The notes under the pieces were generated by a model. The model saw only the letters and a list, made by a program, of their open reading frames with translations, did not search any database and had not been told where the DNA came from. A program made the translations under genes and the position numbers. Shown piece after piece: positions 6,368-11,606 of a stretch of DNA of 11,606 bases; the stretch's first letter is position 1, and the number at the start of each line of letters is the position of its first letter. Source of the stretch: Microcystis aeruginosa W13-11 (GTDB lineage: Bacteria; Cyanobacteriota; Cyanobacteriia; Cyanobacteriales; Microcystaceae); contig JAADBR010000132.1 of the NCBI GenBank assembly GCA_009995705.1, positions 1 through 11,606 of the forward strand, read 5' to 3'.

Positions 6368-8179
6368 GTGTTAGACCCCAAGAAAATCTTGGAAATAAAA
6401 ACAGCCAATTATCGCCAAAACCCTTTACTATTAATGCCAGAAACCCTACCCTCCTCTCGGATGCCAGTTACCGACGATTTAAACAAACTCTTGGCAATTC
6501 TACCGGCGCGGATTCGCGGCAAAATCGAGGAACAGCCGCGGCAGCATCAACTGATCGAAGTGGTTATGGATTTGGGACGCATACCAGAAGCGCGTTTTCC
6601 CGATGGGGCGATCGATCTGGGGGACGAACCGATCTCAAAAGAAGAAATCCAGTATTCGATCGCCAGGGTGGGCAGTTTTAGCGGCGATAATCGCGCTGGG
6701 ATTGAACGCACCCTGCACCGCATCAGTGCCATTCGCAATCGAGAAGGGGAAATTATCGGTTTAACCTGTCGTATCGGTCGGGCTGTTTTCGGTACGATCA
6801 CCCTGATTAACGACCTGGTGGAAACAGGAAAATCCCTGCTGCTGCTCGGTCGTCCGGGGGTGGGGAAAACCACGGCCCTGCGAGAAATAGCCCGAGTTTT
6901 GGCCGATGATCTCAATAAACGGGTAGTAATTATCGACACCTCCAACGAAATCGCCGGAGATGGAGATATTCCCCATCCGGCCATCGGTCGCGCTCGTCGG
7001 ATGCAGGTGGCCCGTCCGGAATTGCAGCATCAGGTCATGATCGAAGCGGTGGAAAACCATATGCCAGAGGTGATCGTGATTGATGAGATCGGTACGGAAT
7101 TAGAAGCTTTGGCCGCTCGCACGATCGCCGAACGCGGGGTGCAGTTAGTGGGAACCGCCCACGGCAATCAATTAGAAAATTTAATTAAAAACCCGACTTT
7201 ATCGGATTTAGTTGGGGGAATTCAGGCAGTAACTCTCGGAGACGAAGAAGCACGCCGCCGGGGTTCTCAGAAGACCGTTTTAGAACGCAAAGCACCGCCC
7301 ACCTTTGACATTGCCATCGAAATGTTGGAACGTCAGCGCTGGGTGATTCACGAGGACGTAGCCACCACGATCGACCAACTGCTGCGGGGACGGGAAGCAA
7401 TTGCCCAAATCCGTTGGGTAGATGAGGAGGGGAAAGTACAGGTCGCTCAGGAAGAACCAAAACCGGAAAACCTCACCCCTTTGCACGGCAATTATCTGCC
7501 GGAAATGGATAAACCCAAGGGATGGCGGGCCGATGGCCGGATGACTCCCGTAGCCCGTTTCCCTGCGGGCCCTCTCAACCCGGAAAACGATTTCGATCGC
7601 CTCCTCGAACAATCCTGGCTGCAGGAAGAACCGGAAACGGAAAAAGTCCGCGTCCCCGGTCCCAATGGCGAAGATTGGCCAGTTTATGTCTATCCCTATG
7701 GAGTCAGTCGCGCTCCGATCGAACAGGTAGTACAGGCCCTAGATTTGCCGATCGTTTTGACCAAAGATTTACAGGAGGCCGACGCGGTGCTGGCCCTGCG
7801 TTCCCACGTTAAAAATCAGTCAAAATTGCGGCAAATTGCCAAAGTAAGACAAATTCCCATCCACGGCATCAAATCCAATACCCTGCCCCAAATTTCTCGC
7901 GGTTTAAAGCGGATTTTGGGCATTGATGACCCGATGAATCAGGAAGGTGCGGATCTGCGTTTATTTGCCCGCAGCGGTAGTGATGACGAGATCGAAGCTT
8001 TGGAGGAGGCCCGGTTAGCGGTGGAACAAATCGTTATTCCTACTGGCCAACCGGTGGAGTTACTGCCCCGCTCGGCGAAAGTGCGGAAAATGCAGCACGA
8101 ATTAGTGGAACATTACCGTCTCCAATCCGATAGCTTCGGAGAGGAACCGAATCGCCGTATTCGCATCTATCCAGCTTAG
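6368..8179 (+). CDS. R3H-domain AAA-type ATPase (Ycf45-like)
   Basis: This 603-aa protein joins a P-loop ATPase to a C-terminal nucleic-acid-binding R3H domain. Walker A is GRPGVGKTT (161-169) and Walker B is VIVIDEIG (235-242), with a conserved GTAHGNQLENLIKNP segment after it; this resembles the SpoIIIAA-like secretion-type ATPases. The R3H motif Arg573-x3-His577 lies in AKVRKMQHELVEHY near the end. Proteins of this layout are conserved in cyanobacteria and as Ycf45 in some plastids; single-stranded nucleic acid binding is implied, but the cellular role is not established. The start is uncertain: GTG 6368 gives the longest form, while ATG at 6461 (residue 32, MPVTDDLNKLL) is where I expect family similarity to begin; neither has a good Shine-Dalgarno sequence. 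The stop codon overlaps an AGGAG that serves the next gene. Confidence 0.88.
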   Translation: MLDPKKILEIKTANYRQNPLLLMPETLPSSRMPVTDDLNKLLAILPARIRGKIEEQPRQHQLIEVVMDLGRIPEARFPDGAIDLGDEPISKEEIQYSIARVGSFSGDNRAGIERTLHRISAIRNREGEIIGLTCRIGRAVFGTITLINDLVETGKSLLLLGRPGVGKTTALREIARVLADDLNKRVVIIDTSNEIAGDGDIPHPAIGRARRMQVARPELQHQVMIEAVENHMPEVIVIDEIGTELEALAARTIAERGVQLVGTAHGNQLENLIKNPTLSDLVGGIQAVTLGDEEARRRGSQKTVLERKAPPTFDIAIEMLERQRWVIHEDVATTIDQLLRGREAIAQIRWVDEEGKVQVAQEEPKPENLTPLHGNYLPEMDKPKGWRADGRMTPVARFPAGPLNPENDFDRLLEQSWLQEEPETEKVRVPGPNGEDWPVYVYPYGVSRAPIEQVVQALDLPIVLTKDLQEADAVLALRSHVKNQSKLRQIAKVRQIPIHGIKSNTLPQISRGLKRILGIDDPMNQEGADLRLFARSGSDDEIEALEEARLAVEQIVIPTGQPVELLPRSAKVRKMQHELVEHYRLQSDSFGEEPNRRIRIYPA

Positions 8180-8182
8180 GAG
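8178..8182 (+). promoter_or_regulatory. Shine-Dalgarno overlapping the ATPase stop codon
   Basis: AGGAG (8178-8182) overlaps the TAG of the R3H/AAA ATPase gene and sits 8 bases before a TTG at 8191. It implies that the following, now frameshifted, gene was translationally coupled to the ATPase gene. Confidence 0.55.
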
Positions 8183-8190
8183 TAAGGAAT

Positions 8191-8708
8191 TTGCAGCGAC
8201 GCACCCTCATCATTATAGGTACAGGAACGGCGATCGGTGGGGTGGCCGCCTGATTATCCGTCGTCCCGAATCGGCAGCGGAATTGCGGGCTAAAATGCCC
8301 CTAGCTGAAAGAATTAAGCTCTGTCTCGATCTGGCTAAGATCAAACTAGCCACCACGATCGACTATGTTGATCGTTATGCCCGTGGGGGGATTCTCTATC
8401 CCTATCTTACCCATCCAGAGCCATGGGGTTTTAATTTCTTCAATTGGCTGCGGAGGAGGAATAGTCCCACCCCCGACACCTGGAAGTTAGCAAAGGCCAA
8501 TTTTTGGGCGGCAGGGGCTTTTCCTGCTTTATTATGGAAAATGGCTGATTTAGAATCAAACCCTGTGGATGCGGCCGTTTGGGTAGCTGCGGCTAAAAAA
8601 TGGAGCGATCCCTTAAAAGAAGCGAGTTTGAAGAACAAAGACATCGCTATCAATAATGTAATGGTGTTTGCTCCTTGGTTTGAGTCGGGACAGGGCCTGG
8701 AAAAATAG
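8191..8708 (+). pseudogene. Membrane-anchored protein of unknown function, broken by a one-base frameshift
   Basis: From TTG 8191 the first frame reads QRRTLIIIGTGTAIGGVAA, a typical basic-then-hydrophobic signal anchor, and then hits TGA at 8251. In the next frame, from 8250, the protein resumes as LIIRRPESAAELRAKMP and continues to TAG at 8706-8708 (FESGQGLEK). Restoring one C in the GCCGCC/TG region joins the frames smoothly (VAALIIRRP), giving a protein of about 173 aa. The body is rich in Ala, Trp and Lys (NFFNWLRRR, FWAAGAFPALLWKMADLESN). I do not recognise its family. The excellent AGGAG at 8178-8182 argues that 8191 was the original start. A residual product could start at 8283 (TTG) or 8295 (ATG), but would lack the anchor. 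A sequencing error is the main alternative. Confidence 0.6.
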
Positions 8709-8728
8709 GCAGCCTTAGAGATAACTTA

Positions 8729-9103
8729 ATGAAAAACTTTAATAAAGCCATAGAGAAGCGTCTTGAAAAACAAAAGCAATATCTTGAAAAACAAAACCAA
8801 AATCTTGAAGAACAATTACAAAAAGGGGAACTAAGTCAAGAGCAATATGAGAATGAGATAAAAAAATAGCAGTATAATGGACTAACTTTAGTTGTGGTAG
8901 CTGCTAGTGGTGGTGGGATTCAAGCAGCAGGTTGGACAGTCCAAGTTTTAAACGGCTTACAGGAGGAGTTAGGATATTCTTTCACTCAGGCAATCGGATT
9001 AATTAACTCGGTGTCCGGCGGATATGTGGGAACGATGTTCTTTCTCGATCAGTTTACGGAGCAAGGATTTCCCAAAAATTTAGGAGTTTATTTCTTTATC
9101 TGA
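8729..9103 (+). pseudogene. Patatin-like phospholipase, amber-interrupted and 3'-truncated, with coiled-coil N-terminus
   Basis: A 46-codon frame (ATG 8729, GAG at 8718-8720 as a weak ribosome-binding site) reads KAIEKRLEKQKQYLEKQ...LQKGELSQEQYENEIKK and ends at TAG 8867-8869. The same frame continues without a break as QYNGLTLVVVAASGGGIQAAGW, which is clearly a patatin core. It holds the oxyanion-type SGGGIQAAG and the nucleophile elbow SVSGGYVG with the catalytic serine, then stops at TGA 9101-9103 just after FLDQFTEQGFPK. The patatin catalytic aspartate region is missing, so no active lipase can be made even with readthrough. The first part has heptad repeats and ends in a SHOCT-like stretch (LQKGELSQEQYENEIKK). 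Because the frames agree on both sides of the TAG, I infer one ancestral gene; a separate 46-aa peptide is less likely. A TATAAT at 8873-8878 is probably incidental. Confidence 0.65.
8762..8824 (+). repeat. Three tandem 21-bp (7-residue) repeats
   Basis: Units at 8762-8782, 8783-8803 and 8804-8824 each begin CTTGAA and encode LEKQKQY, LEKQNQN and LEEQLQK. They are in-register coiled-coil heptads within the 46-codon frame at 8729, the third unit being the most diverged. Confidence 0.75.
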
Positions 9104-9119
9104 TTAACAGCGATCAAAG

Positions 9120-9827
9120 ATGTTCAACTATCTTTTTGCCTTTTCGAGCTTGGCTGGATTAAGCTTGATTTTAATTTTATTTTTTCAGCCTCGCTGGATT
9201 CTTTCTCTTATTGCTTCAATTGTCCCTGGTGCTGTCTATTTTACTAAAACTGACAAGCCAATTATTGCTCTCACGATTGATGATCGTCCTGATGCGGTGG
9301 CAACACCAAAAATTCTGGGAATTCTTCAGCGATATCAAGCGCGGGCAACTTTTTTCGTCATCAGCGATCGCGTAAAGGGGAACGAGTCGGTTATTAGAGA
9401 GATAGTTAATCAAGGCCATGAGTTAGGAAATCACCTGACTGAAGACAAACCCAGTATTCAACTCTCACCACAAGAGTTTGAAACAGAATTACTGGAGGCT
9501 GATAGAATTATTGCCGAATTTGCTAAACCGTGCTGGCTGCGTCCAGGGGGGGGTTGGTATAATACCACTATGGTCAAGACTGCTCGCCAACACGGTTATC
9601 GGGTTGCTCTTGGGTCTATATTTCCCTTCGATACCCATATTCCTTCATCTTGGTTTGCTTCGACGCAAATTCCCTGCAATGCTCGTCCTGGTTCGATCAT
9701 TATTTTGCATGATAGTGGTTTGTGGGGAGAAAGGACTGCATTAACGCTCTCTAGAGTGCTGCCCAAACTTTCTCAAAAAGGATATCAAGTTGTGACGCTT
9801 TCAGAACTATATGCAAGGAATTTGTGA
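9120..9827 (+). CDS. NodB-type polysaccharide deacetylase with N-terminal membrane anchor
   Basis: This 235-aa protein is expected to remove N- or O-acetyl groups from a polysaccharide outside the cytoplasmic membrane. Residues 4-38 are hydrophobic (signal anchor), followed by a NodB domain: motif 1 LTIDDRPD (Asp54-Asp55), motif 2 GHELGNHLTED (His105), motif 3 RPGGGW (Arg131) and motif 5 IIILHDS (His197). Two positions differ from the textbook motifs: TFDDGP is TIDDRP, and the second metal histidine of HxxxH is Asp109. The context DKPSIQLSPQEFETELLEADRII resembles a deacetylase subgroup with a conserved D-(K/E)-P-S, so the Asp may be a subgroup trait and not damage. The frame is intact and ends in an ATG overlap with the next fragment. 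The start is ATG 9120 behind AAAG. It stands between broken genes and may be the only functional gene after 8180. Confidence 0.85.
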   Translation: MFNYLFAFSSLAGLSLILILFFQPRWILSLIASIVPGAVYFTKTDKPIIALTIDDRPDAVATPKILGILQRYQARATFFVISDRVKGNESVIREIVNQGHELGNHLTEDKPSIQLSPQEFETELLEADRIIAEFAKPCWLRPGGGWYNTTMVKTARQHGYRVALGSIFPFDTHIPSSWFASTQIPCNARPGSIIILHDSGLWGERTALTLSRVLPKLSQKGYQVVTLSELYARNL

Positions 9828-9970
9828 TGAATAATTACGAGAAATACGAAGCTGCTTGTAAAAAGATAAGAAGAGCCAATCAGAAATTATTAACGGATTT
9901 TGAGAGTTGGCTAAAAAAGTCATCAGGTCTGTCAGAAAAAACCATCAAGAATCATCTGGCAAATATATAG
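9827..9970 (+). pseudogene. Recombinase-like N-terminal fragment overlapping the deacetylase stop
   Basis: The 47-aa frame starts at ATG 9827-9829, sharing its A with the TGA of the deacetylase gene, so translational coupling is possible. It reads MNNYEKYEAACKKIRRANQ, then LLTDFESWLKKS and GLSEKTIKNHLANI, and stops at TAG 9968-9970. The pattern L-x2-FE-x-WL ... GLS-x2-TI-x2-HL-x-N-I resembles the start of the SAM-like core-binding domain of tyrosine recombinases. I recall longer proteins with nearly this N-terminus and a continuing helical domain. The stop codon is the terminal TATATAG of the 100-bp inverted-repeat element that begins at 9964, so truncation by insertion is the simplest reading. 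The assignment is tentative. Confidence 0.5.
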
Positions 9971-10063
9971 CGTTTCCTGTTCGCACGAGGTACATTATCG
10001 ATGTTGACAAGTTTAATCAGCAAAGGTTTAAGTGTGCCACACAGGTATGAGAAATACTATATA
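9964..10063. mobile_element. 100-bp MITE-like element with terminal inverted repeats
   Basis: TATATAGCGTTTC (9964-9976) and GAAATACTATATA (10051-10063) are inverse complements at 11 of 13 positions, enclosing a non-coding 74-bp interior (TTGACA at 10005, no open frame). Outer TA dinucleotides could represent a TA target duplication. Size, lack of coding sequence and terminal repeats fit a miniature inverted-repeat transposable element, a class known to be abundant in Microcystis. It ends the recombinase-like fragment. No transposase is present nearby to identify the parent family. Confidence 0.5.
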
Positions 10064-10068
10064 AGTAG

Positions 10069-10200
10069 CGAAAAAAAGAAAACCTACCGCCAAATAAAGA
10101 CGATAGGTTCCCTGAAAAAAAACTGCAATATCTAAAAATAAATCTCGACCATATTGAACAACTTTTAGCAGAAGGAGCCTCTCTACAAAGCTTGAAAAAA
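10069..10200 (+). other. Coding-like remnant of unknown origin
   Basis: Between the inverted-repeat element and the toxin remnant, the frame after the TAG at 10066-10068 stays open with protein-like composition: ENLPPNKDDRFPEKKL, then QYLKINLDHIEQLLAEGASL. It looks like a helical segment. There is no start codon and I do not recognise a family. The frame stays open further, but from about 10200 it lies next to or antisense to the toxin gene and no longer looks like protein. It may be a 5'-truncated piece of a gene carried in with neighbouring mobile DNA. Beyond this and the inverted-repeat element, nothing else was seen in 9971-10237. Confidence 0.25.
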
Positions 10201-10237
10201 AGAGACTATTGTTTAACCCCCATTATGCCCAAACGAA

Positions 10238-10615
10238 TCAAATTTTTGGCTTCAAATAAACAAGTCGGTTTGTCCAATCCCGCTTGCCTTGCAGCTCCCA
10301 TAAGGCTAAAAGCGAACGAACCAAAAGACCAAAATTGCTAGGGGGAATGGACTGATAATCGATAAAAATAACGCCACCATGACTTTTCTGAGCTTCTCAC
10401 CATTCGCACAAAAGCGGGGGAATAGTATTCTGGTCGTAGGTTACTAGAGTTAACTGGGCGACCGTTGCCGCTTTTAAGATGATTTAATCCGAATCACCCA
10501 AGTACCGACCTTCTTGCCAAGTGATTAAGGGAAAAATTAGGATTTCTGGACATTTGCGACTAATTTGTTCGGCAACCGTCGGAGAAATATGTTCATCTAA
10601 TAAAAAAGATAGCAT
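10238..10615 (-). pseudogene. DUF5615 PIN-like toxin, two premature stops
   Basis: Reading from ATG 10613-10615, the 125-codon frame gives MLSFLLDEHISPTVAEQI, then EILIFPLITWQEGRYLGDSD, TAA (10484-10486), IILKAATVAQLTLVTYDQNTIPPLL, TGA (10397-10399), and SHGGVIFIDYQSIPPSNFGLLVRSLL. These are the hallmarks of the DUF5615 PIN-like nuclease family: LLDEHISP with its acidic residue, SDxxILKAA, LVTYDQ with a second aspartate, and HGGVIFI. Both stops fall at single positions in otherwise excellent homology, so this is a recently inactivated type II toxin. It begins 5 bases after the antitoxin stop codon, the usual operon order. A short N-terminal peptide of 43 residues is the most that could be made. 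Confidence 0.8.
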
Positions 10616-10620
10616 TTTAG

Positions 10621-11064
10621 CTATTCCCCGATCGTGAGCGGGGAATCAGGAGAAACCGTAATCGTTTCCAATTGGGGTAAGAGTCGTTTTATCGTCGTTT
10701 CATTGAGGGTTTGAGCATCGGCGATCGCCGTTTGCACTTCTGACTGATAGGCTTCGGCATAGAGCAAAGCAGAGCGTACCCATTCGAGGGGTCGATGAAA
10801 ATGTGCCGCCGTTTTTTCTTCATCTAGCGCGTAGCTTTGAGCAATTTGAATTACTTCCTACAGAGCCAAACTAGAGTTTTTTAGGTAGGGTTGCCGCCCC
10901 AAAGGAGAATGGCGAAATTCAATATAGGGGAACTCGCTTTCTCTGAGAGATTCCTCGATTAAAATCGCACGGGTTTCACTAGGGGTTTTTCCTAATCGGC
11001 GGGCAAACCGTTTCAGTCTTTCTGCTGTGCGGTCGGGGAGTCGGGTACTAACAACTTGGGACAT
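10621..11064 (-). pseudogene. CopG/RHH-type antitoxin partner of the DUF5615 toxin, one nonsense codon
   Basis: From ATG 11062-11064 the product reads MSQVVSTRLPDRTAERL, then GKTPSETRAILIEESLRE, a ribbon-helix-helix DNA-binding domain. FPYIEFRHSPLGRQPYL follows. At codon 69 a TAG (10858-10860) replaces what is normally a tryptophan codon; beyond it the same frame resumes as EVIQIAQSYALDEEKTAAHF, then PLEWVRSALLYAEAY, a helical toxin-binding tail, and stops at 10621-10623. The full protein would be 147 aa. A TTG at 11076 would add four residues, but ATG 11064 fits the family better. A truncated 68-residue protein keeping the whole RHH domain could still bind the palindromic operator at 11082-11105. 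Read as one ancestral gene because frame and homology agree on both sides of the TAG. Confidence 0.8.
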
Positions 11065-11081
11065 AAATTTTTTCAATTTTT

Positions 11082-11105
11082 AGTTACACTGTTTACATTG
11101 TAACT
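11082..11105. promoter_or_regulatory. Palindromic operator of the antitoxin-toxin operon
   Basis: A 24-bp near-perfect palindrome, with AGTTACAnTGT and ACAnTGTAACT half-sites, pairs at 20 of 24 positions and lies 17 bases before the antitoxin ATG. This is the expected place and form for autoregulation by an RHH antitoxin. A further short palindrome, CATTGTCCCAATG (11111-11123), lies next to it and could be an auxiliary site. Confidence 0.7.
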
Positions 11106-11226
11106 CGATTCATTGTCCCAATGTCATTTATTTAAGGAATGACCGTTCAGATAAGCTAGAACCGCGTCACGGCATATCATAGAAAAATAGCCGCATCGAG
11201 AGAGAAGCTAATGTTAATAAATAACC

Positions 11227-11231
11227 AGGAG
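11227..11231 (+). promoter_or_regulatory. Ribosome-binding site of the second antitoxin remnant
   Basis: AGGAG lies 5 bases before ATG 11237 and supports this as the original start, even though the frame is now closed after 17 codons. Confidence 0.6.
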
Positions 11232-11236
11232 AAATT

Positions 11237-11461
11237 ATGGCAGTTACTCCAAAACCAGAAAAATTAATCAGTGAGCCTTTGTCAGAGTAAGAGGCTAAAG
11301 CCTTGCATATCCCGTCCCTTTCTAACTCTTCCCAAAATAGTCAAGCTATTTTTCTGCAACAGGCAGGTACTTTAAGTGATGATAGTTCTCTTGCTGACCT
11401 AAGAGACTCTATTTACCAAGCAAGGGGACGTTCGGAAACTGAAGATGATGTATCTTCTTGA
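11237..11461 (+). pseudogene. VapB-like antitoxin, nonsense-interrupted
   Basis: From ATG 11237 the frame reads MAVTPKPEKLISEPLSE, TAA (11288-11290), then EAKALHIPSL and, clearly antitoxin-like, LQQAGTLSDDSSLADLRDSIYQARGRSETEDD, ending at TGA 11459-11461. The final block is typical of small cyanobacterial antitoxins coupled to PIN-domain VapC toxins. The TAA lies where a Glu/Gln codon is expected. A TTG at 11303 with GAGG (11291-11294) 8 bases before it could allow reinitiation and a roughly 52-residue product that keeps the conserved toxin-binding part. The toxin start overlaps the 3' end. Confidence 0.65.
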
Positions 11462-11498
11462 CACGGATACTTTAACTCATCTCCACGCTGGCAACACG

Positions 11499-11527
11499 AA
11501 AAAAGACGGGAGCTTGGTAGCCCCGTC
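11499..11527 (-). terminator. Rho-independent terminator on the minus strand
   Basis: On the minus strand GACGGG (11522-11527), a short GC extension and a TACCAA loop pair back to CCCGTC (11505-11510), with one bulged base, and are followed directly by six T residues (11499-11504). It would stop a transcript entering from beyond the right edge. It sits exactly where vapC homology ends, so it probably belongs to the inserted element. Confidence 0.65.
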
Positions 11528-11572
11528 GTTTCAACACGGGGCGGAAAAGCGACGCGAGCGGATTTATCCGCT
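11520..11572. repeat. Two further hairpins at the right edge
   Basis: GCCCCGT / ACGGGGC (11520-11526 and 11536-11542, perfect 7-bp stem, 9-nt loop) partly overlaps the terminator stem and is mutually exclusive with it. AGCGGA / TCCGCT (11557-11562 and 11567-11572, 4-nt loop) follows. Such hairpin clusters are usual at ends of IS200/IS605-type elements and in their 3' guide RNAs, but I cannot prove this from the window. Confidence 0.5.
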
Positions 11573-11606
11573 GTCCTAATGTCTGTCATGATGTGGGTCA
11601 TTAATA

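Larger units (their letters stand above)
11448..11579 (+). pseudogene. VapC PIN-domain toxin, N-terminal stub fused to foreign sequence
   Basis: The frame from ATG 11448 (or ATG 11445) reads MYLLDTDTLTHLHAGNTK, the N-terminal strand of VapC-type PIN ribonucleases with the first catalytic aspartate (LLDTD). After about 18 residues homology ends near 11500 and the frame runs through unrelated hairpin-rich sequence to TAA at 11577-11579. The other three acidic PIN residues are missing, so it cannot be an active nuclease; a complete toxin is about 130-140 aa. It overlaps the antitoxin gene by 14 bases, the usual coupled arrangement. Confidence 0.75.

Noticed and set aside
6547..7812. Several long open frames in other frames over the R3H/AAA ATPase gene
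   Set aside because: They are arginine/proline/serine-rich shadows of a gene with Walker A, Walker B and R3H motifs.
8867..11290. Programmed readthrough or stop-codon recoding to explain in-frame TAG, TAA and TGA codons
   Set aside because: All three stop codons occur, the affected genes are unrelated, and the core genes use normal stops. The patatin and VapC genes are also truncated, so readthrough would not restore function.
11520..11542. CRISPR-like repeat (GTTGAAAC on the minus strand)
   Set aside because: It occurs once only, with no regularly spaced copies; it is the loop of a hairpin.
11413..11601. Minus-strand open frame across the right-edge hairpins
   Set aside because: It runs through the terminator and antisense to the antitoxin and VapC homology, and it matches nothing I recognise.
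1..11606. tRNA, rRNA or riboswitch
   Set aside because: No cloverleaf, rRNA core sequence or known riboswitch consensus could be recognised by eye in the gaps.

Overview
The window reads like a chromosomal segment of a unicellular cyanobacterium, most likely Microcystis or a close relative. The grounds are: about nine perfect HIP1 octamers (GCGATCGC, for example at 1191, 1317, 1676, 3587, 4117, 4798, 5870, 9364 and 10721); a moderate-GC coding style; an ldpA gene, known only from cyanobacteria and plastid-related lineages; a Ycf45-like R3H/AAA ATPase; and a dense load of short repeats, IS debris and toxin-antitoxin remnants. The genus is an inference from these traits.

Left edge (1-980) is mobile and defence debris. 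A 5' fragment of an IS200/IS605-type tnpB (+) runs tail-to-tail into a 5' fragment of a type IIG restriction-modification gene (-). The upstream region and first ~15 codons of that restriction gene recur, also in decayed form, at 3317-3506. The two copies are equal in length (190 bp) and about 94% identical by eye.

Centre (983-8179) is ordinary, well-preserved housekeeping sequence. pgeF and fmt lie in tandem (+). A stand-alone cyclic-nucleotide-binding-fold protein and tlyA are on (-), with the second 190-bp repeat between them. Then come a 73-aa two-helix membrane protein (+), a 92-aa coiled-coil/tail-anchor protein (-), and ldpA followed 51 bp later by the R3H/AAA ATPase gene (+). Several of these genes appear to use GTG or TTG starts.

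Right part (8180-11606) is a decay zone with one apparently intact gene. A small membrane-anchored protein translationally coupled to the ATPase gene carries a one-base frameshift. A patatin-like phospholipase gene is split by an in-frame amber codon and truncated at its 3' end. A NodB-type polysaccharide deacetylase is intact. A short recombinase-like fragment is cut off at a 100-bp element with terminal inverted repeats. A CopG-type antitoxin/DUF5615 PIN-like toxin pair (-) has three nonsense codons but a well-preserved palindromic operator. A second antitoxin/VapC-PIN pair (+) is also broken; its toxin is cut at codon ~19 by a hairpin-rich sequence that looks like the end of another mobile element, with a good terminator on the minus strand.

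I see no intact novel multi-gene system. The most informative signals are the paired 190-bp restriction-gene remnants, the two adjacent dead toxin-antitoxin loci, the coiled-coil (SHOCT-like) plus patatin frame interrupted by UAG, and the small inverted-repeat element at 9964-10063. No rRNA, tRNA or CRISPR array was recognised.
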